This document shows, piece by piece, positions 8,715 to 21,725 of a stretch of 64,000 nt of DNA. The notes under the pieces were generated by a model, which searched no databases, had not been told where the DNA came from, and worked only from the letters and a program-made list of their open reading frames with translations. The number at the start of each line of letters is the position of its first letter. Positions within the stretch are counted from its first letter, which is position 1. The DNA comes from Aotearoamyces nothofagi (Eukaryota; Ascomycota; Leotiomycetes; Leotiales; Tympanidaceae). The position numbers and the translations under genes are program-made. Location of the stretch: the NCBI GenBank assembly GCA_015345905.1, contig JADDTR010000011.1, positions 496,001 through 560,000 on the forward strand, written 5' to 3'.

Positions 8715-11612
8715 TCATCCATTGATAGTGTCGTTCGCCTTTTCGAGCAGGTCGGCGTAGATTTCAAGACTTGCCCCAATCACCTGGACAATATCGAAGA
8801 ATTGCGTGCCTTTGAATGTTTCGGCCCATAACCGTACGACAGCGGCACTTAGTTTCTTGATATTTGCCCGCTCATCAACATGAGATTCGTCATTTTGCGG
8901 GTCGAAGGAAACTGCGAATTCTGTCTCGTCTAACATACCCCTTACCATCTCAAGAAGGATGCGCTCATCGGCTGTAAGATCCATAGCAGATATAGCTATT
9001 GTCTCAAGCCATTTACCTAAGCCATTTTAGCCAAATTCAAATAAAAAGAGACAGGTACCTACTGAGGAGAAATGCACATTCGAGGTTACATAAGCTATGT
9101 TGTATACTCCATGAGAAAGTCTGCGTGCGCGCCATGAACTTGATTCCCATCCTTATAGGAATTGATAATGCATGTGCTGACTGCAAGACGGCACGGCCAA
9201 TGCGTGGGCTCCTAACAAGAGGAGGGAAATCTTTGAACGCAGCTGCAATGCGAACGGGGTCACGGGTATCAAGTCGCCGGCATGGCCCTAGATCGCTGTG
9301 AAGGCGAATATATGCAAGTCGTAATAAAGCAGTTGAGCTGAATGCAAGGGGTCCGTTGGGGTCTCCTGGGTCAAGGCTACTCTCAGGAGTACGCTCCCAG
9401 TTAGCTTGCCATGCGCGAAGAGCATGTCCTAGCTGCTCGATGTCCTCTAATCTCAATCCGTTATTTATCGTACTTGGCGCGCTTAGTGCTGAAGTCTGGC
9501 GGACAAAGAAAATCTGCTGAATAAGTGCAGTGATGAGAATATAATTGCCGAATGAGGACGTTGGTGAAGTAGTAATTTCTGGCCTAGACTTCGCAAACAA
9601 CTGTGCGAGGGCACCACGAAATGTCATACTGACCGACGGAGTCGCACGCCGGATTTCCCGCCACTGCCAAGAACTCTCTGCCTTCCACTCTTTCGCAGTA
9701 TGCGGAAGAGTCAGTTCAATTTCTGAGCTAAGAATCAATGGTGGCATATCGTATGCGATGCATTGGACATTGAAGAAACAATACGCAACAAACTTTGTGC
9801 GCTTCTCACTCTCTAGCTGAATCCAATCTTCCCAGATTAAGTGCTCATTTGTAGTGTCAGCATTTGTGTAGCTCTCCTCTCGCATTAGTAGTGATAGCTG
9901 ACTTCGGATCGAAAGTGCCTCCCGAAGTAATGGCCGAGCAACCCATGTACCCATTGCCATGAGAAGGAGCAGCGCCTGAATAGTCTCAAGTCGAGCTTGA
10001 GGGGTGTTTTCACTGTAGCAATACCATTAGTAATGTTGATCTAGATTGGATAGAAACAAAAGATAAAAAAACACAATGTAACTTCCTATACCTACCATTG
10101 ATCACTACTTTCATTCCTTGGTATGTTTCTAACATCAACACTATTTCGTCCATCATGTATTCTAGAGGAATTAGGAGACGGACCAGCTGAATCAGACCTG
10201 TATGTTGGCGGCGGCGACAGGATTTCAAGGACCTGTTGACTATTCCTTCGGCGTACCTGCTCCATGGCTACGGATCTAGCAGCATACCATATTGTGTTAC
10301 CCCGATGACACTCAAATCTGTATTGCGCCCCAATTGCAGCTAGTGCTAATAATAGTTCTGGAGCACAGTTCACCGCTGTCAAAGTCGGAATATGAAGGAA
10401 AGGTAGATGTTCGTGGAAGTCATCCACGTAACCCTCCAGATATCGCGATAATGTATGTCTTGAAGGGAGTAAAAACCCTTTCGGTAGGACAGACGAGAAA
10501 TCATCTAATTTGCAATTAATCAAATGATGATCTTGGCTAGATATTTTCCAAGGTGGACCGGGCTTTATCAGCTCTTCCGGAATCCTGTGGCGGTTGTCTT
10601 GATCTTGGAATTCGGGCTGTAAAGAAGGGAGGCGTGAGGCGAACCGAGAAAAGGAGTTGCTCTCATTCTGGCTAGAGTTATTTGGTGGCCTTTGATGCTC
10701 ATGCATACTTGTATTTTGATCCAGTGTCTGAGGCCGCGATCGAAAGGAGACAGGCAACTCAGTATCGAAGCTTGGAAAGAAATGAGAACTAATGCCAAAG
10801 TCGTCCAAGAAGAGGCTATGATCTTCAAGTAACCCAGCTGAACCTAGCGGAGCGTACCCTGAATTCCTCATCACGGTATCTTCTTGTAACCTTCCATTGC
10901 CGTTAGGGTATAATTGCTCGTGGGCTAGCAGCATTGGACCTTGGCTCCGAGTCTCTGTGTGTCCCATTGGAGACATAGCAGGAGCTAAGTGGTGGTGATT
11001 ATTTGACGCAATATGATTTGCAGCATCTGATAGCAGATCAAGTGAACTTCCCGCCAGCCTATGATGCATCGTAACCTCAGGCGTTCTCCCCTTTATCGAG
11101 TCCATGTCATGGTAAGAGCTTGGGTTCTGCGCTGCCAGCAGATCAGGATCTATAAGATTTGCTATAGAACTAATATGTGGAGGGCTGATTTGCGTAGTTA
11201 TTGCAATGCTCGTCTGGGCAGGCGTCGCATGATTTGTGTCCTTGATCGACTCATTTAGATGGACAAGCTTTTCGTGACGGACGAGAAGGTCACTAGGCCT
11301 TCATATTAGTTATGTTTTGTGAAGATTCCAACCATAAACCAACCGTCTACCAAATGTTTTCCCACAGGCGCATTGGAACGGCTTCTCCTTCGTATGGGTT
11401 CTCTCATGACGTTGAACATGCTCTAACCGGCGGAAGCGCTTCTGGCAGTAGCGACATGGCAAGGTTTTGGCTTTCTGCCGGGTGCTGTCCGGGGCAACTT
11501 CAGCAGCAGCCGTACTCTCGATAGATGGAATCGGCATCATCGCGACGTTGTGGTAATTGCTCCACACAGTGGATGTTGATGCGGTGGAACGACTCTTTCC
11601 CCAGACACTCAA
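8715..11612 (-). CDS. C2H2 zinc-finger transcription factor with fungal_trans domain
   Basis: Predicted nuclear regulator of about 905 aa. Exons: 11612-11344, 11292-10096, 10012-9063 and 9016-8715; introns 51, 83 and 46 nt. Two N-terminal C2H2 fingers are present: CRYCQKRFRRLEHVQRHERTH, then CACGKTF...RRDLLVRHEKLVH, the second completed by splicing. A Ser/Asn/Gln-rich linker follows. The fungal-specific transcription-factor domain starts near SRYLEGYVDDFHEHLPFLHI and contains LLLALAAIGAQYRFE. The last exon (EMVRGMLDETEF...RLWAETF...VIGASLEIYADLLEK) is the family's usual C-terminus and is joined by an A|GT AAA TGG splice that reads LLSKWLETI. Targets are unknown. An upstream ATG cannot be excluded, since about 2.4 kb of non-coding DNA precedes it. 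Confidence 0.85.
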
Positions 11613-13999
11613 TCCGACTTCCCCGCCTTCTGGTTTTGAGGCGTGGGAGCCCCAGATCTGTACGCCTTAGGCACTGAATGTCGGCCTCGGTTCTGTACGG
11701 CAGACAGGCATGCCGGAATGCTTATTCGAAGGAAACAAGGATGAAATGCGCCATTACATGTGACACCTGGAGCGCTGGGAAGCCTCAAACCACGGCGGCG
11801 ACGGGGGGCGGTGGCGGTTGCAAAACAGTGGTTCTGATAGGTGGCTGCTCGACGACGTCCCAAATACTCAGTCGGGAGTCGGGTGTCGAGTCGAGTCGAG
11901 AGCGCCAAGAGCGTCATCCTCGGCGACAGTCTACGAGCGCTTCTGCAGTCCTTTCCACCGCACCTGCCGCTCTTGCAGGCCTTGTTAAAGGCACGCAAGC
12001 ACAGTGCTTTGCACCATACCTGAGAGGTACCTTTTGCACCGGCCGCTCTTCCAAGATCGACCGCCATATCTATCACATCACACCTTTGCACAGCGCACAA
12101 GAGAAGCCACCTTACAAGTCCTTAGCAGATGCTACTATAGCAGCAACACCATTGACCGGGTTCTGATCCAGGCCATTACTCTATAACTCTTCCCCGAAGA
12201 CACACTGATCACACCGGCCAGCACCTTTGGGTCCAAACCATATCTATCTGGTCCCCCTGTTCGTAGGCTCAGATGAGCTGAGAATGTAGATCAATGAGAG
12301 GGTAGTTATTGATCTGTTTTGTTGCTAGCCTAGCTCTGGGCGGGCCGTAGTGGAGATGCTCTGTTAGTTGCCCATGGTGGCAGCGATGGGCTTCGCGCGC
12401 GTAGATAGCTCCTTTGTTCCTCTAGCTATGAATGACAAAGTGGCATTGTTAGCTCCGTTATACGCCGAGCCCATCTTTCTTTACGTCCTCACCAACAAGA
12501 CGTGCCATTTCTACATTGACGGTCGAGCACTCGATGCACAGCTTTCTTACACCAGTTAGGCAATCGTGAGGAGACAGGTCGATGGGTTAGTAAAAGCACC
12601 ATAAACGGGCGGCCTTGGTGGGAACCATTTATAACGACAATATCCTGCCTCGAGTCAGTACCGGCTCTCCAGAGCCATCATATGCTGGCCGTCTGACAAC
12701 TGCCGGCGACCCCGCATATTGCGTGACCCCACGGCCAGCTTCGGTCCCGATATCTCCAAATCTCCAAGAACCTCGACGCTTCCGGTCCAGTGAGGTGTGG
12801 GCAGCCGTCTCAGCGGCAACTCGGGATCTGGGCGACACTGCAGACCCCCGCAGCCGCCATCAGCATCTCCACAAGATCGCTGTCGTTCGGAGACTTGGCG
12901 AGCAAATTAATTAATTCATGCACGACACGCCATGCCTCCCTTGCGGGAAATCAGCATGATCGCCAAATTCCTAGAGTACTGTACTGTATAGATAGCTGAC
13001 AAGCTAAGAAGTGTAAAGGTGTAGCACCTGCTATTGAGTATTGATACAAATGTCCTACTCTTAACAGAATATCCTTCTCAGTGCCAGATATCAATAAATC
13101 ATAATGTCGACCTATTTGGCAGATCTCCAGTGAACGAATCCCTTCTATACGAAGACCAAACTTGGCAGGAGGCGGAAAAGGTTACAGGATACCGTATGAA
13201 TGACTGCAGACTGCAATAAATATCCTGTAGATAAATAAAAGTTAGCGATGGCCGTGGATGAGAGCGTCTTGTTGGATTGCAGCCTACCAATGCCATACCT
13301 CTGCCTGTAGACAAATGAAGCAAGATCTCTATCGGGATTATTCAGTGTTTATTTTGAACACTGAACAGTCTCGTAACCAAGTCTTAGTCTTCGGACAATG
13401 CTGTACTGCATCTGCATCTTGATATGCTGCTTCCGAATATATGCTGGAAACCCGAACTCCCGGCCCCGTGGACCTCCGTGCGGCTGTCGGCTGTCTCCCG
13501 ACCCTTGCAACGAAATTAACATAGCCTCGCTACTTACGGAGCCCTTGAGGGCCCTGAGAGACGCTGTACTGTACTTACGACTTACGAGTACACGCTTACA
13601 CGAGTTACTTACGCACCCCAGGTGCTGTGCATTCTTCCACTTATAGCCGCCCAGTGACCGGTCTTGTACACCGCGGTGAGATATTTCGACGGATGCACGG
13701 GACAAAGGTATATAGAGGGTATATCTGTCCATGTTGACATCCGCAACCTACGATCTACAATCCACCGTCTCAGACCGTGGGCAGCCCAATACCCTGGGTA
13801 AACGCCAGCCCCTCCATCCTGCCATGCTGATATGACATGCGCATTTTTTTCTGTGTCTTAACTCCAGGGCCTCATCTTATTCGTCTATATTGCCAAGATA
13901 CCAAGCCCATACATACGTATATAAGAGAGCCGCAGGCCCCGTTTCGCGCAGTTCATCTTTCATTTATCAACCATCCATAGTTACTATCACTTCAACGGT
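11613..13999. other. Long divergent intergenic region
   Basis: About 2.4 kb between the C2H2 factor and the PAP2 gene. Opposite-strand ORFs of about 160 codons at 11609-12166 mask each other, lack motifs, and are probably chance in GC-rich DNA. TACTGTAC-type strings occur near 12976 and 13563. A long regulatory region or non-coding transcript is possible, but nothing specific can be supported. Confidence 0.5.
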
Positions 14000-15423
14000 A
14001 TGGTAGACCGCAGCTCCTTTCGTGTACCGCCAAACATCTCGTTGAAGCTGGTCTTCTCGTATGTCCTGGATTGGGTTATCATAATGTGAGTCCTGTCTTG
14101 GCGCCGGCCGGGTCTCCCCCAGCTGACAGACAACAATAGCCTGGCCGCAGTCGTCGGCGCCCTCTTCAGTTCCATCGAGCCGAACAAGCGACGCTTCTCC
14201 CTTGCCGATCCGGATATCAGTTTCCCCTTCACTGAAAAGGAAAAGGTGTCTAGTGGAGTCCTCGTCTTGGTCTCCCTACTTGCACCTGCTGTTATCACTC
14301 TCTTTGTATCGCTTGTCCTCGTCCCTGGTTCTACTGTACCGAAGTCAACACCAAAGTCTTTGATTTGGAAGCGCAAACTTTGGGAGTGGAACGCAGCATG
14401 GCTGGGCCTTGCCTTGTCACTGGCATCTGCATGGCTAATCACCAATGGTAAGCACGTATGAATCCATTGAACTGGTGAATGTCATTCACTGCCAATGACA
14501 AATGCAAACCGGCTCGCTCTTCAACCTGCTCAAAGCATGCTAATGCGATTATATTAGGCATGAAGAACCTTTTTGGCAAGCCAAGACCTGATCTTCTTGC
14601 CAGATGTAACCCTGATATTGCAAATATTGCAAATTACAATGTCACTGTAGGCAATTTTCCGATCACACCTCAAAACGCCTTTCTTGTATCTTCCAGCATT
14701 TGCGTACCGGATGATGATAGTGTGTTGCGTGACGGGTTCCGAAGCTTCCCAAGCGGCCATTCCTCCTTTTCTGCTGCAGGTCTGATATACCTCAGCCTCT
14801 TTTTAGCATCTAAACTTGCCATTACGATTCCGTTTCTTGCCCCACGAACATATAGCACTGATACTACGACCTTATTTTCCGCATTTCCGTCTCGGGTGGC
14901 TAATAATAGCATACACCTGCCCGGAAGTGCGGACGGAATAACTGCTTCTACAGCTCGACCCTCAGGGCAGATTGATCCATACCAGGCTCCATCTGGTCAC
15001 AATGATGCACAAATTGCAGCCCGGAATCAGGCTGCAGCGCCACCAGTGTATTTACTCGTATTTGCATTCATCCCAACGGCTGCTGCTATCTACATCGCAT
15101 CAACTAGATGGTCAGACTTCAGACATCATGGATTCGATATCTTATTCGGTTTCTCTATCGGTCTTCTTACGGCTGTGTTTTCATTCCGATTTTATCATCT
15201 GCCGATCAGCCAGGGCGCAGGCTGGGCATGGGGCCCCAGAAGTAGCGATTGTGCGTTCTGGGCAGGTATCGGCAAGGGAAGCTATGCCAGTCCCAGAGGA
15301 AACACATGCTATTCGACCCTGGATAACCGTCACGGCAAGATGGATGGCAGCGATGATGTCGAGGCGGGCCCGAGTAGTATAGGCCCTATTACAACGGTTC
15401 GTCAAGAGATTGCCTGCATTTAG
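14000..15423 (+). CDS. PAP2-family lipid phosphate phosphatase (DPP1/LPP type)
   Basis: Integral membrane phosphatase of about 419 aa, expected to dephosphorylate diacylglycerol pyrophosphate, phosphatidate or related lipids. Exons: 14000-14085, 14140-14447 and 14558-15423. The second intron (GTAAGC...ATTAG, 110 nt) joins WLITN to GMKNLFGKPRPDLLARC. The three phosphatase motifs are present: K-x5-KPRP, PSGHSSFSAAG, and STRWSDFRHHGFDILFG with catalytic His. Hydrophobic segments fit six membrane spans (for example LVLVSLLAPAVITLFVSLVL). An insert of about 80 polar residues lies between the second and third motifs. The C-terminal tail is polar. Substrate preference cannot be read from sequence. 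Confidence 0.88.
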
Positions 15424-16056
15424 ACCAGTTAATAATGGTGGTGTTAGGATCAGATCGAACTTCTCGAGAGGGACGGTCGACCCCAGGCACGGTATGAGTC
15501 TTATGACCAGGTACGACGTGTAACAGAGCAGAATGGACTTCATTGAGTGTTTTTCAGGATTGTTATGGAGGGGTACTAGAGCTACGACAATCCCGTCCGT
15601 ATTATTAAGGCGAGAATGGACATGTAATATGGATCTCGCAATACCAATAGGGGCGCTGTTCTAGGATCGGAAAAGTACACTTGTTCAAACGTCGTTGCAT
15701 CTTATTGTCACTGATTCGCAATGCACCAATATAAGATATTACAAGGCATCTATCAAGTCACACATAAGATTAGTAATGATTTGTTGAACGACTGATCAAC
15801 TGAGTTATTCTATAGTCAACATAAAAGACCATCCTGTCCCACCTGTCCAATCCTTAACCATACATAGAGCGACCACCAACAATGAGTACACGTATGTGAA
15901 ATATATCCCCAGGCATCAAAACAGTAGTGGAGAGAGCCTGTGCGCCGTGAGGCTCAACAGATACAATGAGAACAGTGTTATATCCTCTTTCCAGGATCCT
16001 TGGACTACGCCCGGTCTCCTTTCCGAGGAGGCATCCCGTAGGTTGCAATTGAGTAT
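15424..16056. other. Convergent intergenic region (PAP2 / HMG-box)
   Basis: About 630 bp, probably both 3' UTRs. No gene, RNA or repeat seen. Confidence 0.5.
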
Positions 16057-17168
16057 CTATACAGTAGCCCTAGTCCTGGGAGTTCTAGGGGGAAGATCTC
16101 TGTGGAAGACTGTCTTGTACTCTTGCGAGTACCGCGCGAACTCAGCACTTGAAGCCTCTTCATAGACCTGTAACGTCCGTGTTAGCTACTAGAAGTTGGT
16201 ATGTACTATAAAGCCACGCACCTTTCTCTGGGATTCCGACAGACTGGCCCATTCATGATGGATCGTTCTAAATGCATCCGTTGGGGAAATTCCTTGGAAG
16301 TCGCCGCTCTGGTATCTCGAGGAGATGAATAACAGGCGAGCATTTCTCGGCTTATCTGGGAGACGCGAATCTCGGATCGGAGAATACTTGGTAGAGGCTG
16401 ACTTGCTTTTACCTGATTTATTTGCCCGTTTAAGTTGCAAGCGTGCAGCGTTAGCTTCCCGAATTTGATCTGGTGTGTGGGATTCTATCCATTTCTTGTA
16501 TGCAATCTCATTGGCGTTTTTGTTCTGGCTGGCCAAATGGTTATATCGCTAGATATTTCGTTAACATGCTACATATTCGAAGAACAATTACTTACCTCTC
16601 GTGTCGAAGTATCCAGTGCCTTGTAGCTGACAGCAGCATCTCCAGTCACCTTGGCCATGGTAAGGCCTCCATCTTTCCCAAGCTGTGACTTCTTGCTGGC
16701 AACGGCTTCTGCGAACACCAATCGCCATGCTGTAGCTGGCAGCGTCTTTGGAGGAGACAGTAAAGCCTTCTCTTTCAGTTGTTGCAACCGCGTCCTAGAT
16801 TTCGCAGCTGAAAGAGCAGCTAGCTTTGCCTCTGATGGGACCTTCTTCACTGGCTTCTTAGGCTTTGCAGCAACCTTCTTCTTGGGCTTCTTCTTTGGCT
16901 TCTTCGCACTAGCTTTCAAGGGTGACTTCTTGGTAGCTGTCTTTGCACCTGGCACAGCACTTTTGGTCGCGGTAGTAGTTGTGGTAGATCGCTTCAACGA
17001 GATAGTGAACTGTCTACGGCTTGTGGAATTTGGTTGCACCGCATGGTTCTGGATCTGGATCTGGTTCTGTGTGATGCAAACACGCTGAAACCGCCATGCG
17101 ACGCGCCCCGACGACGATTGACTTCCTCCGACTCTTCGAACAGCAGCTCTTCCAATGGTTGAAAGCAT
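16057..17168 (-). CDS. Mitochondrial-type HMG-box DNA-binding protein
   Basis: About 336 aa, likely a mitochondrial nucleoid packaging protein of the Abf2/Mhb1 kind. Exons: 17168-16596, 16548-16222 and 16167-16057. I chose the ATG at 17168 because MLSTIGRAAVRRVGG starts an Arg/Ser-rich presequence; an in-frame ATG at 17243 would add 25 residues. A long Lys/Pro/Ala-rich basic linker precedes two HMG-like regions. The first is around LPATAWRLVFAEAV to YKKWIESHTP. The second, clearer box runs from DKPRNARLLFISSRYQ through AFRTIHHEWASLSESQRK, then VYEEASSAEFARYSQEYK across the last intron. The gene is divergent from PRP5, with 408 bp between start codons. Confidence 0.8.
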
Positions 17169-17576
17169 AATGACGGGGTGAGGGAGTGCTCTCAATCTAA
17201 TATTAGGTGTCTCTGTGAGATGTTTCGTGGTTGCATGAGACAAACAGGCCGTTGCGGGAATGTCAACACCTACATACCCCTTCAGACGTAGTGTGGCTGG
17301 GACGCGAGCTTCTATCGCGCGACCCTTGCAGCTGTTTAGCGTCTTGGCGACCTAGTAGTCAATTCGCATAAAGACGGCTACCTCAGAGACCATGCACGCA
17401 TAATGAGGCTCCCAGTACTTGCGGTAACATTTTCTAAACTTCAGCCTTGCAAGTGCTCCATGCCTACACGCTCTAATAATTCTACACGGCTGCACTTGGA
17501 GATATTGCTACCCACAGCGCAGCTCTGCATCAGTTCATCAAAGTAGTTCTCACTGAAAATAATCTTTGGCGCAAGA
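17169..17576. other. Shared promoter region HMG-box / PRP5
   Basis: Divergent region of about 410 bp. No other gene visible; both promoters must lie here. Confidence 0.5.
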
Positions 17577-20500
17577 ATGGTTCGCCCAAGGGACTCTCGC
17601 TCACCATCGCCTACAGGATCTCATTCATCGAAACGAAGCCGAAGAGATGATGACTTTCGAAGAGATAGAGACCGCCGAGATGACGTTCGGCCACAGCGGC
17701 GCCGAAGTCGGTCCCGAAGCGTTGATGTGAGAGCTCGTATGCGACACCGGGGTGATTCCTACAATACTGACGGTTACCCCTCACAGCGGCGCTATAGAGA
17801 CCGCGATATCCTACCTCGAAGGCGAGATCGTTCAATAGACCGTCGAGATGATGGCTACAGCAGATTAGATCGGCGCGATAGATCACGAGACCGAAGGCGC
17901 TCGAGAGAGAGATATACAGAAAGAGATAGATCTCCAGACCGAAGGCGACGACGGAGCCGTGACCGTGATTACCGTGACAGGCGAGATAACTCCCGAGACA
18001 GGCCTCGAAGACGACGCGAGGACTCTACTGACTCATACTCGCGAAGCAGAGGTGATGACAGTCAAGATAAGGGTTCAGGCCGAAGTGGAAATGCCAAAGC
18101 AAATGATGTTAGTAATAGGAGTCCTAATGCTCCCAGACGATTTTCTAATGATGCCTATAAGGCGGCAAAACCAGCACCCCTCTCTGGCCCTACCGACGAA
18201 GAAAAGAAGGCAGAACGCCTTGCAAAGCTGGAAGCATGGAAAAAGAAGATGGCACAGGACAAGGAGCGAAAGGAGAGAGAGCTTGCTGCAGGCGGAACTC
18301 GAAAGTTGCTTGATGAGATTGATCAAAAAGCGAACGTTGCATCAATAACAGCATCGCCGGCATCCCCATCGACGCCCAGAGCTGTTACTTCTCCAGCACC
18401 GTATGCCGGCAAATTTGATCCAAAGGCAATAGCGAAAAAGGCAGCTGCAAGCTCCAATGCTGCAGCTACTTTAGGCAAAGATATTCCAGTTAAGGAACTA
18501 GCTATAGCGTCCGCTGCTTTACCATCTACGGTCAAAGGATTACAAGCTGACAAGAAGCCTGCAGCATATACCAGTTCATCCACCGGTAAGTCACGTGCTG
18601 ATAGTTCTAAGTTATCACTAACTCCTCTGATAGCCACCTCTGCGTTACCCAAAGCTCGCGGTAACCTCAGTGCTTTCGGACTTGGTGCGAAGTCTGCGCA
18701 TGACACAGAGAAGACTTCGAAAAGAGCTCTAGATTTCGGGGAGGACGAAGGATCTAGGAAGAAACTTGAGAAGCTACCGTCCCTACCAATGGCAAACATT
18801 GAGGACGATAATGCTGCACAGGCTAACAGTGATGAAGAAGACGACGATGACGACGTTGATATGGAGGGTGCCGGAACCGAGGAAGAAGCTGCTGCTGCTG
18901 CTAGAGCCGCTGTAGAGAAACGCGAGGAAAGACTGCAAGAAGAGGGCCCAGTGCAAGATTCTGATAAGCCTGCTCATATCAACGGTGATATTTCCATGTC
19001 GGGAACTACTGAGGTGGAGAGTGAGCCAACTCCAATTGAACAAGATGAGGATGTAGACCCCCTGGATGCTTTCATGGAGGAGATGGGAGATCCATTTGCC
19101 GCACCAAAAACGAACCACACATTTAATAGAGGCAAAAGCAAGAGCCAGATGCAGGAGCCCGAACCAATCTTCAGTGATGACGATGTCGAGCTCAAAGTGA
19201 TGGACGCGGATCCTGACGATATTCTTGCCATGGCGAGCAAAGTGCGCAAGAAGAAGGATTTACCAACAATCAACTATGCGAAACTAGATCTGGAGCCATT
19301 TCGCAAGAACTTCTACACAGAACCTGCAGAACTTTCCGAAATGACAGAGGCTGAGTTGGCAGATCTGCGGCTAGAGCTTGACGGTATCAAGGTATCTGGG
19401 AAAGATGTACCGAAGCCAGTACAAAAGTGGTCACAGTGTGGTCTCAATGTCCAGACACTAGATGTGATCCAAAGGCTAGGCTATGAACGACCAACCGCCA
19501 TTCAGATGCAGGCTATTCCAGCAATTATGTCTGGGCGCGATGTAATCGGTGTGGCCAAAACTGGTTCCGGAAAAACGATCGCATTCTTATTACCCATGTT
19601 CCGTCACATCCGCGATCAACGACCCCTTGAAGGCTCTGATGGCCCGGTAGGTCTGATTATGACTCCTACGAGAGAGCTAGCAACTCAAATCCACAAAGAG
19701 TGCAAACCTTTCCTAAAATCTATGAACCTTCGAGCAGTTTGTGCCTATGGAGGTGCCCCAATCAAGGATCAGATTGCTGACCTGAAGCGTGGTGCCGAGA
19801 TTATTGTCTGCACTCCAGGACGTATGATAGATTTGTTGGCTGCCAACTCCGGTCGTGTCACTAATTTGAGGCGCGTTACCTACGTTGTTCTCGATGAAGC
19901 AGATCGAATGTTTGATATGGGGTTTGAGCCACAGGTTATGAAAATATTCGCAAATATTCGACCCAACAGGCAAACCATCCTATTTTCTGCAACAATGCCT
20001 CGGATTATGGACGCTCTGGCAAAGAAGACCTTACAGTCTCCAGTTGAAATTACTGTTGGAGGAAGAAGTGTCGTTGCGCCTGAGATTACTCAGATTGTTG
20101 AAGTTCGAGAAGAGAAGGACAAGTTCATTCGTCTTCTGGAACTTCTTGGCGAGCTCTACGACAAGGATGATGATGTTCGTACTCTGATCTTCGTGGATCG
20201 CCAAGAAAAGGCAGACGACCTTCTGAAAGATCTTATGCGAAAAGGATACCCGTGCATGTCTATTCATGGTGGAAAGGATCAAATTGACAGAGACTCAACT
20301 ATCGATGATTTCAAGGCAGGCGTAACTCCAATCATGATTGCCACATCTGTCGCTGCTAGAGGTCTGGATGTCAAGCAGCTGAAACTTGTTGTCAACTACG
20401 ATGCGCCCAATCACTTGGAGGATTATGTACACCGAGCTGGCCGCACTGGTCGAGCCGGAAACACCGGCACTGCAGTCACATTTGTTACAGAGGATCAGGA

Positions 20501-21323
20501 GCAGTATTCAGTTGGCATTGCAAAAGCCCTGGAACAGAGTGGACAGCCTGTACCAGAGCGGCTTAATGAGATGCGCAAATCTTTCAGGGATAAAGTCAAG
20601 ACAGGAAAATCCAAGGATAGTTCTGGATTTGGTGGGAAAGGCTTGGAGCGACTCGATCAAGAGCGTGAAGCAGCAAGGAATCGTGAACGCAAAACTCACA
20701 AGACGGATGGCGATGATGATGAGGAGAAGGAAGACAAAGAGGGAGAAGATGACATCGTCCTTAAGGCAGCCTCTACTGTTCAACCAGCCTCAACTCCGGC
20801 GCCAGCTGTACAACTTCCAGGTGTACCCAAAGGTATTGATCTCGATGGAAAAATCACTGTTCATAGGACAGAAGCCCCTGCGACTACAGGAGGTTCCAAG
20901 AATCCCTTGGATAAGGTTGCTTCAGCCATTGATGCAATTAACAGCCGTCTTAACAAGACTGGACAGCTACGTTCGGGTGTGCCTATCGACAATAAGGGGC
21001 CAGATGCTGGCGCATTCCATGCGACATTAGAGATCAATGACTTTCCTCAAAAGGCTAGGTGGGCCGTCACAAACAGGACTAACGTTGCCAAGATTTTGGA
21101 AGCAACAGGGACGTCAATCACCACTAAAGGAAGTTTCTATCCAGCAGGAAAAGAAGTGCCAGCTGGTGGCGATCCAAAATTGTACATCCTTGTTGAAGGT
21201 GATACTGAGGTCGTTGTTACGAATGCTATGCGAGAATTGATGAGATTGCTCAAGGAGGGCACAATGGCTGCTGCTGATGCAGAGGGTAGGGCACCAGCAA
21301 GTGGTAGATACACCGTCACATAG
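17577..21323 (+). CDS. PRP5: DEAD-box pre-mRNA splicing helicase Prp5
   Basis: ATP-dependent RNA helicase that proofreads the branch site and promotes U2 snRNP addition in the spliceosome. Unspliced length is 1248 aa. A perfect 48-nt GT-AG intron (18586-18633: GTAAGT, CACTAAC, GATAG) is in frame and stop-free, so the mature protein is probably 1232 aa. The N-terminus (about 1-190) is Arg/Asp/Ser-rich. The Prp5-specific DPLD motif ([12 protein letters not shown], about 493) is present. Helicase core: Q motif [22 protein letters not shown] (about 659), PTRELA, TPGR, DEAD (about 773), SAT, ARGLDVK and [10 protein letters not shown] (about 952). The C-terminal segment ends in ASGRYTVT. A single other possible start was not found. 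Confidence 0.95.
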   Translation: MVRPRDSRSPSPTGSHSSKRSRRDDDFRRDRDRRDDVRPQRRRSRSRSVDVRARMRHRGDSYNTDGYPSQRRYRDRDILPRRRDRSIDRRDDGYSRLDRRDRSRDRRRSRERYTERDRSPDRRRRRSRDRDYRDRRDNSRDRPRRRREDSTDSYSRSRGDDSQDKGSGRSGNAKANDVSNRSPNAPRRFSNDAYKAAKPAPLSGPTDEEKKAERLAKLEAWKKKMAQDKERKERELAAGGTRKLLDEIDQKANVASITASPASPSTPRAVTSPAPYAGKFDPKAIAKKAAASSNAAATLGKDIPVKELAIASAALPSTVKGLQADKKPAAYTSSSTGKSRADSSKLSLTPLIATSALPKARGNLSAFGLGAKSAHDTEKTSKRALDFGEDEGSRKKLEKLPSLPMANIEDDNAAQANSDEEDDDDDVDMEGAGTEEEAAAAARAAVEKREERLQEEGPVQDSDKPAHINGDISMSGTTEVESEPTPIEQDEDVDPLDAFMEEMGDPFAAPKTNHTFNRGKSKSQMQEPEPIFSDDDVELKVMDADPDDILAMASKVRKKKDLPTINYAKLDLEPFRKNFYTEPAELSEMTEAELADLRLELDGIKVSGKDVPKPVQKWSQCGLNVQTLDVIQRLGYERPTAIQMQAIPAIMSGRDVIGVAKTGSGKTIAFLLPMFRHIRDQRPLEGSDGPVGLIMTPTRELATQIHKECKPFLKSMNLRAVCAYGGAPIKDQIADLKRGAEIIVCTPGRMIDLLAANSGRVTNLRRVTYVVLDEADRMFDMGFEPQVMKIFANIRPNRQTILFSATMPRIMDALAKKTLQSPVEITVGGRSVVAPEITQIVEVREEKDKFIRLLELLGELYDKDDDVRTLIFVDRQEKADDLLKDLMRKGYPCMSIHGGKDQIDRDSTIDDFKAGVTPIMIATSVAARGLDVKQLKLVVNYDAPNHLEDYVHRAGRTGRAGNTGTAVTFVTEDQEQYSVGIAKALEQSGQPVPERLNEMRKSFRDKVKTGKSKDSSGFGGKGLERLDQEREAARNRERKTHKTDGDDDEEKEDKEGEDDIVLKAASTVQPASTPAPAVQLPGVPKGIDLDGKITVHRTEAPATTGGSKNPLDKVASAIDAINSRLNKTGQLRSGVPIDNKGPDAGAFHATLEINDFPQKARWAVTNRTNVAKILEATGTSITTKGSFYPAGKEVPAGGDPKLYILVEGDTEVVVTNAMRELMRLLKEGTMAAADAEGRAPASGRYTVT

Positions 21324-21725
21324 GTATTGTCATAGTATATAATATGAAGGTGTCCTATCTTCTCTGTTACGAGACTGCAAACATGCCGCTTTGTGATGAT
21401 AGGTTGTCGGTGTTCTTGACCGATCATATAGTGATAAAATACAGCTGAGCCAGGGTATCTCGCCACCACGACAAGTATTTATGGAAATTCTCGATTCAGT
21501 AGTAAGTTATAGGGTGTAGTGGAACCAGAATCTAGACGCGATTGGAAGCCTTTGATTCCTTGACGACCAGTTGCAGTGACTAGGTACCTTGCATGGCACC
21601 CTCGCCGCTATGAACACCGATATATTGAGTATGCCATTGCCATTGCCAGCCGATCTTTTGTACAGATCTAGCCGTGGCTGAATATTATTCGTATATTTCG
21701 TCGTAAATCAGACAAGCCCAAGCTG
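21324..21725. other. Convergent intergenic region (PRP5 / MGxxC protein)
   Basis: About 400 bp; both 3' UTRs expected. No gene or repeat seen. Confidence 0.5.

Noticed and set aside
11609-12166. Overlapping ORFs of about 160 codons on both strands
   Set aside because: They mask each other in GC-rich DNA, have odd composition, no motifs and no splice context.
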